64,000 nt of DNA, from NCBI RefSeq assembly GCF_002575655.3, contig NC_053040.3, positions 353,281,267 through 353,345,266 of the forward strand, read 5' to 3'. Position 1 is the first letter of the stretch; each line of letters starts with the position of its first letter. This document shows positions 23,901 to 35,785 of this stretch, piece after piece. Both the position numbers and the translations under genes were made by a program. The notes below the pieces were generated by a model. It was not told the DNA's origin, made no database searches, and worked only from the letters and a program-made list of their open reading frames with translations. Source of the stretch: Aegilops tauschii subsp. strangulata. Lineage: Eukaryota; Streptophyta; Magnoliopsida; Poales; Poaceae.

Positions 23901-25165
23901 AGCGGGAGGCGCTGGGGTGGAGCGGGCTCGCCGGAGTCGAGCTCGTGGCCGCGGCCGGAGTTCGGTTGCACGCCGGATCGCATTTCAGTTCGTAGAAGAG
24001 CGGGGCAAGAGGCTAGGAGGACGCTACGCATTGTGGGGAGTAGGTTGGATCACTCCAGGGTGACCATTTGGTCACCGGAGCATCATCGACAGCGAGCTCA
24101 GGCGGCGGTGCATATCGGTCATCAAGGGGGCGACGGCTACGGTGATCTAACGAAGCGGGGAAGAGGGGGAAACGGTGGCGGAGCTCACAGCGGTGCCATA
24201 GGGATGGTTAGCGGGCTCGGGGATGTCCTGCGTGCGGCGGAGCGACGACGATGGTGGCCGGAGCCTGAGGTGGAAGACGACGGCGATGGCGACGTTGCTG
24301 GCCTCCCGGGGTCGCGTGATTTGGCGTGCGGCTCTACGGAGTCGAGGCGGAGCTCGTGGGGGCGCTGGTTGGGCGTGGGGATGCTGGTGGCCACGGCAAC
24401 GACGAGCGGCGGCGACGGCTCCGCTCGGCTTCGGGAGAGAGAGCGAGAGAGGCAAGGCAGGGAGAGAGGGGAGCGCTCGAGGGGGCCCAGGGGTCTGTGT
24501 GGTAACGCCAGAGGCGTCCAGGGCGTCGAGGCAGCGGCGGGAAGCAGGAGGTGGCTCGGCGTGTGGCCAGCGCGCGACGAGCAGGCGCCCGTCCTCCTGG
24601 CAGAGGAGGAAGACGACATGGGAGGAGGCGGTGGTGGGCTGGGCCGGCCAGCTACAGTTCTGGGCCGGTTGGTGGGCTGCACAGGTGAGGCGAGGTAAGA
24701 TTCTCTCTCTCTCTCTCTCTTTTATTTTCTGTTTTTTCTATTTCTTATGTAACTTTGTGGCTTTTCTAAAAACACTAAAACTAACTCAAAAATCATGAAA
24801 CTGCTCATGCCCACTGTGTGGAATATTTCCAACAGTAAACATTTTAGTTTATGATTATTTGGACATTTAAAATATTTTATAGCATTTTAAATGCCCAAAT
24901 GCAAATACCATATGATTTAATTCAGTGATCCAAGTTGTCCTAGAAAAGTGTGCACCATTTTTGGCACAGGTTCTAGACCAAGGCAAAGATTATGAACATT
25001 TTAGAAGGGCATTTTGGTTCAGTGAAAATGATTTTATTCGGACCCTAGTTTAATTTCATTTGCTGCTAGGGTTTATCAGCCCCCATTTCAAAGTTTCATA
25101 AAATTTAGACATGATGCATGGAGGCTAATGCAAAGGCAGGCAAGGCCTGAACCGGGGTTGTGACA
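20929..25165 (-). repeat. 4.2-kb LTR of Del-like relic
   Basis: The plus strand runs from TGTCGTGACCCCG to CGGGGTTGTGACA, so both ends carry the TG/CA dinucleotides inside a longer imperfect inverted repeat. The PBS beside 20929 fixes the orientation as minus and marks this as the 5' LTR. Internal features are a direct repeat of AGCAACTGGGCTAACAGGAC near 21207 and 21354, and a GC-rich block at about 23690-24700. The open frames over the GC-rich block have no recognisable domain. No second copy is in the window. Confidence 0.72.
24703..24720. repeat. (CT)n microsatellite
   Basis: Nine CT dinucleotides at the edge of the GC-rich block of the 4.2-kb LTR. Confidence 0.9.
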
Positions 25166-26158
25166 GTGCATTACATAAACCAAAAGGCATACGTCCATAA
25201 GCAAAGGTACCGAAAGGGCAAGTAAAAGTGGTTTTCTCTTGATCCTCTTTTGACACAGGTATTTGAGAGAAACCAAAATAACCATCTAGAAAGCAAAAAT
25301 GTGTATGCTTGGATAATCTTTCTAGCATTTGATCAATAAAAGGTAGATGGTAATGATCTTTCCTAGTAGCTTTATGCGAAAATCAATTACCATTCTATAA
25401 CCTATAACAATTCTTTGTGGAATCAATTCATTCTTATCATTAGGAACAGCAGTAATACCTCCTTTCTTAGGGACGCAATGAACAGGACTTACACATTTAC
25501 TATCAGCAATAGGATAAATTATACCTACCTCCAGAAGCTTTAGTATTTCATTTCTTACCACTTCTTTCATCTTGGGATTTAACCGTCGTTGGTGATCAAC
25601 AACTGGTTTAGCATCTTTCTCCAATTTAATTTTGTCCTGACATAGAGTGGGACTAATGCCCTTAAGATCATCAAGAGTATATCCAATAGCGGCACGGTGC
25701 TTCTTCAGAGTTTTCAATAATTTCTTTTCTTCACGCTCCGAAAGGTTAGCACTAATAATAACAGGATATATCTTCTTTTCATCAAGATAAGCATATTTCA
25801 AAGTATCAAGTAATTGTTTAAGCTCAAACACGGGATCACCATTGGGTGGAGGAGGATCCCCAAGGATTTCAACAAGCAAATTGTGTTTCAAAATAGGTCC
25901 TTGATTAAAGAATACTTCATCTATTTCCCTTCTTTCATTCATAAACATATCATTTTCATGGTCTAGCAAATATTGTTCTAAAGGATCATTAGGAGGCACG
26001 ACAATAGAAGCAAGACCAATAATTTCATCCTTACTAGGCAATTCTTTATCATGGGGTTGTCTACAAAATTTAGAGAAATTAAAATCATGAGACATATCCC
26101 CTAGACCAACAGTAACAATGTCTTCCTCGCGGTCTATCTTAGCATTAACGGTATTCAA
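25166..26158 (-). pseudogene. RT N-terminal half of Athila host pol
   Basis: The frame from 26158 carries the linker between protease and RT (LLKTLKKHRAAIGYTLDDLKG, a common Gypsy motif), then VSPVHCVPKKGG and RMVIDF at the start of the RT palm. A frame change near 25380 is followed by HFCFLDGYFGFSQIP and FAYGRMPFGLCNA (RT motifs A and B). The chain stops there because the Del-like relic was inserted. The Y-x-D-D box and the thumb are missing, lost in the same region. Confidence 0.8.
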
Positions 26159-26182
26159 GAAAGGTCTACCAAATATAATGGA

Positions 26183-26638
26183 TCAAAAATTATCTTGTGG
26201 GGAAGCAAGAACAAGAAAATCAGTAGGGTATTTTGTCTTCCCACACAAGACTTCAACATCTCTAACAATCCCTATTGGTGATATAGTATCTCTATTAGCT
26301 AGTTTAATAGTAAGATCAATATCTTCTATCTCGGCAGGTGCAATATCATTCATAATTTCTTTATATAAGGTATAAGGAATTGCATTCACACTAGCACCCA
26401 CATCACATAACCCATGATAACAGTGATCTCCAATATTAACAGAAACAACAAGCATGCCAACAACAGGTCTATGTTTATCTTTAGTATTAGGTTTAGCAAT
26501 CCTAGCAGCTTCATCACAGAGATAAATAACATGCCCATCAATATTATCAACCAAGAGATCTTTAACCATAGCAATACTAGGTTCAACTTTAATTTGCTTA
26601 GAGGGTTTGGGTGTTCTAATATTACTTTTGTTGACCAC
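26183..26638 (-). pseudogene. Aspartic protease region of Athila host
   Basis: The frame contains GLCDVGASVNAIPYTLYKEI, with the D-x-G-A-S active-site form, followed by IKLANRDTISPIGIVRDVEV and TDFLVLASP. A stop after 26183 separates it from the RT frame, so the original gag-pol chain is broken. Confidence 0.75.
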
Positions 26639-26734
26639 AGTTGAAGCTTTAGCATGATCCTTTATTCTAACAGGGAATGGTGGTTTCTCAATATAAGCAG
26701 TAGGAACAATAGAATCAACATTATAAGTAATAGT

Positions 26735-27613
26735 TTATTCTTCAACTTTCATGGGTTCAACTACTTTAACTTCAATGGGAGGATGATATTTAAACCACTT
26801 CTCCTTAGGGAGACCAACATGAGTAGCAAAAGATTCACAGAAAGGAGCTACTATCTCAGAGTCAAGTCCATATTTAGTGCTAAAATCACGAAAAGTATCG
26901 GTATCCATAAAAGATTTAACACAATCAAACTTAAGGTTTATAACTGACTCCTTACCTTCGTCGAGATCCCAAGCTTCAGAGTTGCATTTAATTATTTCCA
27001 ATAAATCCCATTTGAATTCAATATCCTTCTTCATATCGGAACCAGTACAAGAAGTATCGAGCATGGATTGATCATTACGAGAAAGCCGAGCATAAAAATT
27101 CTGAATAATGATTTCTCTTGAAAGCTCATGATTGGGGCATGAATATAACATTGACTTAAGCATCACCCAATCTTGAGCGATACTTTCTCCTTCACGAGGC
27201 CAAAAATTATATATATAATTCCGATCACGATGAACCAGATGCATAGGGTAATACTTGTGATGAAATTCCAATTTAAATCGGTTGTAGTTCCATGATCCAA
27301 TATCATCCAATAGCCTATACCATGTAAATACCTTTCCCTTCAAAGATAAAGGAAAGACTTTCTTCTTGAAAACATACTCGGGCATACCTGCAAGCTCAAA
27401 TAATCCACAAAATTCATCCACATAGATTAGGTGCATATCGGGATGTAATGTTCCATCTCCTACATAAGGATTAGCTAGCAGTTTCTCTATCATAACCGAA
27501 GGAATTTCATAATAAATATTTTCAGTAGGTGCAGTAGGTTCAGGAGCAACTCTTTGTTCTTCCGTTCGAGGTGAAGATACCCCGAACAAGCCCCTCAAGG
27601 GATTATTTTCCAT
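26735..27613 (-). CDS. Gag of Athila host element
   Basis: An open frame of 292 residues starting MENNPLRGLFGV at 27613, about 80 bp after the PBS, which supports the start. The capsid-like core is seen in KVFPLSLKGKVFTWYRLL, followed by FKLEFHHKYYP and IIIQNFYARLS, all standard for Athila-lineage gag. No zinc knuckle is visible. A stop at 26735 precedes the protease region. The protein would assemble virus-like particles. The open frame is short for a full gag-protease polyprotein. Confidence 0.78.
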   Translation of the reverse strand: MENNPLRGLFGVSSPRTEEQRVAPEPTAPTENIYYEIPSVMIEKLLANPYVGDGTLHPDMHLIYVDEFCGLFELAGMPEYVFKKKVFPLSLKGKVFTWYRLLDDIGSWNYNRFKLEFHHKYYPMHLVHRDRNYIYNFWPREGESIAQDWVMLKSMLYSCPNHELSREIIIQNFYARLSRNDQSMLDTSCTGSDMKKDIEFKWDLLEIIKCNSEAWDLDEGKESVINLKFDCVKSFMDTDTFRDFSTKYGLDSEIVAPFCESFATHVGLPKEKWFKYHPPIEVKVVEPMKVEE

Positions 27614-27690
27614 AGTAACAAGTGACAGTAAATTTCAGCACACTATACAAATGTTTCCTTACCAAATTCCACTTACCAAAGGTGCTTCAC

Positions 27691-27709
27691 TCCCCGGCAA
27701 TGGTGCTAG
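27691..27709 (-). other. Decayed primer-binding site, Athila host
   Basis: The minus strand reads TAGCACCATTGCCGGGGA, which aligns with TGGCGCCGTTGCCGGGGA of the Sabrina-like guest through three G-to-A changes. It lies about 10 bp inside the 5' LTR end. Confidence 0.75.
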
Positions 27710-27719
27710 AAAAGAGTCT

Positions 27720-29243
27720 TGATGACCCACAAGTATAGGAGATCTATCATAGTCCTTTCGATAAGTAAGAGTGTCGAACCCAACAAGCAGCAGAAGGAAA
27801 TGACAAGTGGTTTTCAGCGAGGTATTCTCAGCAACCACTGAAATTATCGGTAACAGATAGTTTTGTGATAAGGTAAATCGTAACGGGTAACAAGTAACAA
27901 ATGTAAACAACGTGCAGCAAGGTGGCCCAATCCTTTTTTTAGGAAAGGACAAGCCTGGACGAAATCTTATATAAAGCAAAGCGCTCCCGAGGACACATGG
28001 GAATTGTTGTCAAGTTAGTTTTCATCATGCTCATATGATTCGCGTTCGTTACTTTGATAATTTGATATGTGGGTGGACCAGTGCTTGGGTGTTGCCCTTC
28101 CTTGGAAAAGCCTCCCAATATGATTAACCCCTCTCGCAACCATCTGCAACTACGAAAGAATAATTAAGGTAAACCTAACCATAGCATGAAAGATATGGAT
28201 CCAAATCAGCCCCTTACGAAGCAACGCTTAAACTAGGGTTTAAGCTTCCGTCACTCTAGCAATCCATGATCTACTTATTAATTCCCAATGCCTTCCCCTA
28301 GGCCCAAATAATGTTGAAGTGTCATCTAGTCGACGTTCACATAACACCACTAGAGGAAAAGACAACATACATCTCATCAAAATATCGAACGAATACCAAA
28401 TTCACATGATTACTTATAACAAGACTTCTCCCATGTCCTCAGGAACAAACGTAACTACTCACAAAGCATATTCATAATCATAATCAGAGGAGTATTAATT
28501 ATCGTTAAGGATCTGAACATATGATCTTCCACCGAATAAACCAACTAGCATCAACTACAAGGAGTAATCAACACTACTAGCAACCCACAGGTACCAATCT
28601 GAGATTTTGGGACCAAGATCGAATACAAGAGGTGAACTAGGGTTTGAGAGGAGATGGTGCTGGTGAAGATGTTGATGGAGATTGACCCCCTCTCAATGAG
28701 AGGATCGATGGTGATGACGATGACGACGATTTCCCCCTCCCGGAGGGATGTTTCCCCGGCAGAACAGCTCCGTCGGAGCCCTAGATTGGTTCTACCCAGG
28801 TTCCGCCTCGAGACGGGGGCGCTTCGTCCCGAAAGCTTCTTTCTAATTTTTTTCTAGGGTAAAAGAGACCATATAGCCAAAGATGGGCACCAGAGGCCTG
28901 TCAGGGGGCCCACAAGGTCGAGTGACGCACCCAGCGGGGTAGGGCGTGCCCTCCAACCTTGTGGCTGGCTGGTGGCCCCCTCTGGTTCTTTCTTCGCCCA
29001 ATATTTTTGACATATTCCAAACTTAAGCTCCGTGAAGTTTCAGGACTTTTGGAGTTGTGTAGAATAGGTCTCTAATATTTGCTCCTTTTCCTGTCCAGAA
29101 TTCCAGCTGCCGGCATTCTCCCTCTTCATGGAGACCTTATAAAATAAGAGAGAATAGGCATAAGTATTGTGATATAATGTGTAATAACAGCCCATAATGC
29201 AATAAATATTGACATAAAAGCATGATGCAAAATGGATGTATCA
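27720..29243 (-). repeat. Athila host 5' LTR, complete
   Basis: A 1524-bp LTR, TGATACATCC to CATCA on the minus strand. Its first ~990 bp pair with 6327-7315. At 29244 it passes into Tat-type LTR sequence. Confidence 0.88.
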
Positions 29244-29447
29244 CCTTATAGTACAAGTCATCGCCTGGCAGTTCACACCTCTGGGCCATTGAGTCGCATC
29301 CGGGTCTTGGGCCCTCAACAAGCTTGCTCCATGAACCGCCATCTTCATATCTTCTTGGACCTTATCGGACCTCTTCATCTTTAAGTTGCGAATGGCATGA
29401 CCCGGCCCCTCCTGGGCGGGTCATACCTAGTAGTTATATTCCAAACA
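29244..29447 (-). repeat. 3' LTR fragment of Tat host
   Basis: It aligns with 51047-51116 joined to 59865-59998, the 5' LTR copy around Angela. It runs through TCTTGGGCC-CTCAACAAG with no insertion and so records the empty Angela site. On the minus strand it starts TGTTTGGAATATAAC at 29447. Confidence 0.9.
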
Positions 29448-29466
29448 TTAGGCCCCAGGTTGATTT
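29448..29466 (-). other. Polypurine tract region of Tat host
   Basis: The minus strand reads AACCTGGGGCCTAA next to the LTR start at 29447, in the expected priming position. Confidence 0.6.
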
Positions 29467-29732
29467 GAACTTGTTCACATCAATCTTCACCACTTGACTT
29501 AGCAGAATCTTCCATTATCAATTCCTTACCAATTTGCTGTAACCGCCATGACGTCGCATCATAGAACCATGGTAACCCGCCATGACATCATGCGCATTAA
29601 TTTCTGCACAAAACCCAGGACATCTCAATAGAACTTCATCTTAATAAATCTTCCCGAAAATCGAGGCATCCGTCTTGCGAGCATAATCATTTTACCTCCT
29701 CGATTCTCGCGCGTGCCATCTTATCTTTTTCT

Positions 29733-29740
29733 TATAAATA
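29733..29740 (+). promoter_or_regulatory. TATA box for antisense gene of Tat host
   Basis: TATAAATA lies on the plus strand about 800 bp before the first coding methionine at 30529. A possible 5'-UTR intron donor (CAG|GTACCC at 29929) lies between them. The orientation is opposite to the element's own transcription. Confidence 0.5.
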
Positions 29741-30528
29741 GGGACAGGGGTCCTTCCTTTCACTTTTTACCCTTGCCCCCTCATCTTCGTCTTCCTCCTT
29801 GCGACGCCTCTGCAAACTCGAGCTCCACCGCTGTTGTCTTCCTCGAGTGTCATCAACTACGGCCGCTGCATCGACCTGAACGGACAAGAGAAACGCGGCA
29901 CTCTTCCGCTGTTCATCAACATCAACAGGTACCCATTTTGCTTCGTGTCAGATCTGCACTAGGGTTCGCATAGTTTTCATCGGAGTTCTTCAGTGTTCAT
30001 AGAAAACTCCCCATTGTTCCTTTGCCCATGCTTAGTTTGATCCAATCACAATATAAACTTGATGCGATAGTAGTTTCAGCCTTTGTTTCCTAAGCGCAGA
30101 TGCGTTCTGCCCTCCTGGGACACAATACTCAGCTCGCATGTCCTTCTTTCGCCGTAACTAGGTTTAGTAATTATCCTTCTTTTTGAAGCTGCTATACATT
30201 CAAATTCACAGATCTGATTTGTGAAACTTGTTTGTCCACTACTTAGCAGAATTCGCTTATAGGCCTACAAATACTTATGAACTGCAGCCGTGCGGGCGGC
30301 CTAAATGATATGTTGTAACCCACCAAACACCATCAGGCCCGCTTTAAACCGCTAGTATATGTTCAGAACTTGCATAAACCGGCCTTGTCCTCCGGCTTAA
30401 TCATGCCCACGTGTTTAGCACGTATTCTCTGCATACGACTTGGCCTTGCATAACACACTTGCTTTCTGATCACTGAACGGCTTAACCTTATAAACTTAAC
30501 CCGGCAATATTTCCTTTTCGAGGCAAAA

Positions 30529-33500
30529 ATGACCAAAACCGTCACTTTGTGCAACTGGGTCGCTTCCCGGGTCATAGAGCAAACACTAAATGAGCATGTT
30601 CAGGTGGGCGTCTTAGCTGCAAAAAACATTATCCATTGGAGAGTCCTAGGAACAGAGACCACCCCTAATACAAAAGAAGGCGAAGTTATAGTTTTTACTG
30701 ATCACATGTTCCGGGGATTTACTCCACCCGGCTCAAAATTCTTTCGTGATGTGCTGCATTTCTTCCAACTTAATCCTCAAGATATTGGTCCAAACTCTGT
30801 TTCAAACATCTGCAACTTTCAAGTTTTTTGCGAAGTGTACTTTCAACAAGAGCCCACTGTAGAGTTGTTCAGGGAATTCTATTACTTGAACCGCCAGATC
30901 GAATTCACAGACGGGCCCAGCCTAGAACTAGGTGGCATTTCAATTCAGAGGTGGAAAGAAGCCACTTTTCCTGTCGCCGCACCTCCCACTCATCCTAAGG
31001 ACTGGAACCAAACTTGGTTTTATTGCAAAGACACATCTATAGAGGGTGAAAATCCTCTGTCGGGTTACCGTGAAAGCCGGCTTAGCAACAGACATCCTCT
31101 CCCGGAACGGATTAGCACAGAAGAACGGGCCAAATATATGCCCATTTTTTCAAAGATTGGAGCCTTAATGGCCAATGGTTTGACTGGAGTCAATCTGGTT
31201 CGATGCTGGGTCGCATGGAGAATCCTACCCTTAAGCCGTCGATCTGGCTTAATGTGTGAGTATACCGGTGATGTCGAAGATCCGCTGTGTTACTCTCCAA
31301 TCCGTCTGGAAGATAAACAGATCAATGATATGACTAAAACTCTGCTCAATGAGAGTTTAGAGACTTGCAGCAAAGTGGGGTTGAATCCCTTCTGTACCCT
31401 TAACAAGCCTCCAGCTGTAAGTATTCTTGAGCCATTTTTACTAACTCATTATTTCTCACTCTGTCTTCTCATCATTACTTGATTTTTGCAGCCGATCCCC
31501 CTTTTGGAACAAGAAACTCCAAGATAACCCGGCCAAGAAGGTCAGAACTAAGACCAAGGCTTCCAAGAAGCCTGCCAAAAAGAATGCAGATGCAACTGAT
31601 CTATTTACTATGGATGATGAGTCAGAGGTAGAACTTGACTCCCTTGGCTCTTTCTTTGTTCATCTTATTGACATTGATTACTATCAGGATGACGCGGAGG
31701 CCAGCCATGCAGATGCTGAAGAGGTAACTATGCTTTCCTCCGACTCAGAACCTCTGCCAAGCCAGAATGTTCGTCAAGCGAGCCGAAAAGTAAGGTTTTC
31801 TCACCATTTAGCTTACTTGGATCCCAACTTTATTTTGAAGAAATAGCAGCACGAAGTTCGCCGCACGACCCGGAAGAGCGGCGGTGGAAATCTCTCCTCC
31901 GGCTTACCCCACACGCCGGTTCCTCGCAAGCGCCGAGCAGAGGTTTCATAGATTTCCGACTTAGATTTTCCAGAGGCGGGTCTTATTTGACAACCCCTTA
32001 ACCCTTCTGATACAAACTATCAGGGAACTTCTCACTCGTCATCTGGCGATTCCACTGGGACTCATATCCCCCTCTTCAAAGTTGCTCCTGGGTGAGGACA
32101 TTAGACTTCTTTGCTTTTAAGATCTTTATAAATTATCATGCTAATATCTTTATATGTCTTATTTCCAGTGGCAAAGCCAAGCCAAGCAAAAAGGTGACGA
32201 TCAGTAAGCCGGGTGAAGACACCAACACCACTGAGCCGGAGAAGCAAATGATGTCAGAAGCTTCTCATCAGACTCTTGAAGCTGCTGCTGATGAACCGCC
32301 GCCAGAAGATCACAACGTCATAATGGATTCCATGGATGTTAACCCGGTCAATACTAAGCCCCAAGCCCCATCAAACCTGCTAAAGAAAAAGCTGAAGACG
32401 TTATTGTCACCGGGGTTGGTTATACAGAGCCGGGCAACCCCGCTGTCTTATCCAAACATAGCGCTAAAGAGGAATTTTTAGCTGCTGAGAAAGGCAAGTG
32501 GAAGTTGGAATTGGAAAGTTATGCCCAGTTTAATGCTCATGAGATTCACGCGGGCTATTTGAACCGCCTTCATACCAGCCGCGACTTTGAAGCTGGCCTG
32601 GTTAACTTGATGAAGGAGCACTTTGAGGTAAGCACTAACAAATCCTTCTCATATAAGTATATACCAGCCGCCAAGTCTACTGGATGTGAAAGAACTGAAC
32701 ATTCTGTAGGCTTTAAAATCATATATTGTACCTTGCAGCTTCTCCATATTAGCTTATCTCTGTTGAGTCAAAATCAGTAGTCCCCAAGGGCCGGCTTAAT
32801 CTGGATAGTTAAGCCGAGACTTATGATCACCTTTCATCAAATCCGCATATGTAGCCCCCATGAGTTGGCTCAATTTGAAAAGAATGCGCCGGGTCATTAT
32901 ATAATCATATGCAAAAAAGATGTCCTACATTAGCCCCCAAGTGCCAAGTACGATACTTGTATTATGCTTGGGACTTCAAATTATAATGTCGCCTATCTTT
33001 GTATAATGCAGGCTGAATTAAATATGAAAGAATCTCAAGTCACCGATCTGCGGCAAAACATCAAGATCCAACAATCAGAGACTTCGAAGGCCAAGTCAGA
33101 GCTGAAAACTGCCTTAGAAGAGACTGAAAAGTTGAAAAGGGATTTCAGCACTGACAGAACAGGCTGGGATACTGAGAAGGCAACTCTGCTGAAAAGAGCT
33201 GAAGATGCTGAGGCTCCTCTTAAGCCGGTGACTGAAGAGTTGTACGGTTTGAAGCGTCAGATTAATAGCATCACAGCCGCCATCTTTGGTAAGTAATATT
33301 TGTATTTCAATCTTTCACCACAAACGAATAACAACCCTCAGCCGATTTATCAATATCTTTGCTGATGCAGGCTCCAGAAGTTCCAACCTTGGGAAAGATA
33401 TGTGTGTGAAACTTAAAGCTGCATATACCCTTGTGGAACAGTTATACACCGGTGCTCAACGGGTATATCTGCTGTCTCGCATAAAAAGCAACCACCTTCA

Positions 33501-34013
33501 CTCATCAAGGAAGTGCTGGAGAAATTATCTGTGCTGCCTCAAAGAGTTGAAGAGCTAAAGCGATCAGCCGCCATAGCCGGTGCCATCACCGCGCTGAGCC
33601 GGGCAAAAGCATGGCAAGCAGAACTGGACCCAGAAGAGTTGGCCATCGGCTGCCCAAGCTTGAAAGAGGATGGGTCTCCCTTCGAAGCAGCAGATTTCAC
33701 CCAGTGTGTAAGAGAAATGCGCCCTTTGGCAAGCAAGCTAGCTGAGGAGACTGGCTTGTCAAAATATCAGGTGGCTTATACCAAAGAAAACTCAAGTGTA
33801 GCAGCGCTGGTTCATGATGCCGTGGATCTCATCCCGCCAACACGTAAGCACACCTTCGCTCCCGATATTGATCTGTCGACCCTTATAGATGATGAAGTTG
33901 TCTTGAAAGCTTTGACTGGGATCAACTGGCCAACATCTGACTTCCAGATGATGGGAGAAGAAGAATCGGCGCAGGATGACCCGGAATCTTCAACCCACCA
34001 GGACCATAACTGA
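30529..34013 (+). pseudogene. Antisense Transposase_28-type gene in Tat host
   Basis: A multi-exon gene antisense to pol. Exon 1 (30529-31416) opens MTKTVTLCNWVASRV and contains VIVFTDHMFRG, FFRDVLHFFQLNPQDIGPNS and NFQVFCEVYF, the pattern of the plant family filed as putative gypsy-type transposon (Pfam Transposase_28). GT-AG introns are visible at 31417-31491, 32092-32168, 32628-33011 and 33289-33370, with a doubtful one at 33463-33509. The middle is acidic and Lys/Glu-rich; 33012-33288 encodes a coiled coil (SQVTDLRQNIKIQQSETSKA). The end (33513-34013) has AGAITALSRAKAWQAELD and stops at 34013. Stops within the proposed exons near 31525 and 31950 suggest decay. Function is unknown. Confidence 0.6.
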
Positions 34014-35350
34014 TCAGATGGCCGGCTTAATACTGCCGCATAGAATTTGTGCGCAGAGAAACACTTATTCTTTTGGGCCGGAAGACGCCTTGTAATAGGC
34101 TAGCTGAAAACAATGATCTGCCATGCCATCGTGCATGTTTATCGCTTTTATTTTGGGAACTGTTGATGAAACACTTGATGTGCTACGATGAGTTAACAGA
34201 AAATATCATCAGCCTTTCCAGTGATCATATGAATTCCAATGTTCCTGCACATATGTTTAAACAATATTCGCCCTGGCGGTTTAAGCCAAGGCGGGTCATA
34301 ATACCCAACAAAATATTTTTTGGCGACTTTTAATTCGATAACCAGGGCGGGTAATCAAACCTCACATATTCATAAAACAAGTAAAACATACCTATGAAAT
34401 TGGTTCATACTGCCGGCTTATATCGCCATACCTAGTGAAGGTGACAACCCAAAGACTTATAGCACCTTTCTCAATTGCGCAATCAAAGTATACTGGCGAC
34501 TTGACGTCCAAAGCCAGGACGGGTTGTCAAAACCCCAAATATGCTCAAATGTGAGTCATTAAGGCTACATGGCCTGAATTGTTTTAGAATATAAGTTAAT
34601 ATGGAACAAGGATATGAATCCAAAAAATATTCAGAGAAAATAACAATTTGGAAAAAAAAACAAGGTGTTCATAGGCTGCCAAGCCGAAATTTCAAGTGCT
34701 TTCATAGGCCGCACAACCACTGAGTTAATCCTTCATTCAACCCTGTAAGCCGGCCCTCACATGACCAACTGCCGTTTTAACCTCGACAAGTTCAGGGTCT
34801 TTTACAAGATTGACTGTTGAGAGTACGGCGGGTCATTCCAGGATTACCTGGACAAGGACATACAGGCAGGATAACCCAAAATTTGGTGATTACACCTGGC
34901 ATACAAGCCGATCAAGAGGGTAAATAAGGCTATGTTCATTGAACTGGAAGCCCCCCAAGTGATGTATAATGAGCCCTCAAGGCAGGATACCTATGTTTGA
35001 ACTGCGCACTGTAGCAAGTTCTCTTTGGTAACCTTTAACTTGGGCAGGAAACTCCCAAGTAATGTGCAACAAGGCGTGCAAGCTGGATCAATAAGGGTAG
35101 TCACAGCTATGCTCAATGAGCAGGAAGCCCTAAGTAATTTGTAACAAGGCATGCAAGCCGGATTAAGAGGGTAGTCACAGCTATGCTCAGTGAGCTGGAA
35201 GCCCCCAAGTAATCTTATGAACTGACAATAAAGACTCAGATACTCGGAAATGAAACGACAGAGGCCCTGAATTATCAGGGATGCCGGCTTTATTATACTG
35301 GTCATAATATATACATTGATGAAAATATGTACAACACAAGAGCCGGTGGC
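34014..35350. other. Spacer between antisense gene and integrase
   Basis: Non-coding sequence. From about 34900 to 35220 a ~77-bp unit containing GTAGTCACAGCTATGCTCA and GGAAGCCCCCAAGTAAT recurs head to tail (35096 and 35173; looser copies at 34927 and 35050). Nothing else could be supported. Confidence 0.6.
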
Positions 35351-35785
35351 TCAAGTGTAATAGGGCCGAAGGTGAGCAATGTTCCAAGGCCGGCGGGTCT
35401 CCTCCTCCGATGTGCGTGAGTCCTTGTGATCTCGAATATCAATGAGGTAGTATGACCCGTTGTTCTGGTTTTTGCTGACCACAAAAGTCCCTTCCAAAGG
35501 TGGGGATAATTTGTGCATATCTGTTTGATCCTGGATGAGCCGGAGCACCAAGTCACCTTCTTGAAAGGTCCGGGTTTTAACCCGACGACTATGATAACGA
35601 CGCAGATCTTGCTGATAAATCACCGAACGAGCCGCTGCAAGGTCACACTCCTCATCCAGGAGGTCAAGATCATCCTGACGTGCCTTTTCATTATCAGCTT
35701 CAACATAAGCCGCCACGCGGGGCGAGTCGTGACGGATGTCACTAGGAAGAACCGCCTCTGCTCCGTAAACCATGAAGAAAGGCGT
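35351..35785 (-). pseudogene. Integrase C-terminal part of Tat host
   Basis: The minus-strand frame contains FFMVYGAEAVLPSDI directly after the guest boundary, then DLRRYHSRRVKTRTFQEGDLV (integrase C-terminal domain) and a stop at 35351 after NIAHLRPYYT. It continues the chain that ends at 44607 across the guest; GGCGT at 35781-35785 is one copy of the duplication. This piece itself has no stop. Confidence 0.82.

Larger units (their letters stand above)
18771..25165 (-). mobile_element. Decayed Del/Tekay-like Gypsy relic
   Basis: A minus-strand relic with one 4.2-kb LTR (20929-25165), an adjoining tRNA-Met-type PBS and about 2.2 kb of heavily decayed interior. Its right end lies precisely in the host RT after the LCNA motif, followed by GTGCA, a possible target duplication. 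The left end has no LTR. It stops at 18771 within host RNase H, and about 170 codons of host RT are missing there. The second LTR, most of the interior and part of the host were therefore deleted together. Confidence 0.7.
6327..29243 (-). mobile_element. Athila-type Gypsy element, nested host
   Basis: This is a minus-strand element with its 5' LTR at 27720-29243 and a truncated 3' LTR at 6327-7315. In transcription order it has a PBS, gag, protease, RT, RNase H, integrase, an extra ORF in the envelope position, a polypurine tract and the LTR. Two later elements split it: 9091-17258, a clean insertion in the integrase tail, and 18771-25165, inserted in RT with later loss of about 500 bp of RT. 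Its right end meets Tat-type LTR sequence at 29244 (CCTTA). The undisturbed Tat LTR reads TCTTA at the same place, so it inserted into that LTR. No complete reading frame remains. Confidence 0.85.

Noticed and set aside
23751..24698. Open frame of 315 codons on the plus strand, with others overlapping on both strands
   Set aside because: It lies inside the GC-rich block of the 4.2-kb LTR; high GC lowers stop frequency in all frames, and no domain or typical protein composition is visible.
29713..29973. Short frame between the TATA box and the antisense gene of the Tat host
   Set aside because: More likely 5' untranslated exon sequence with an intron donor; no similarity to the guest gene.
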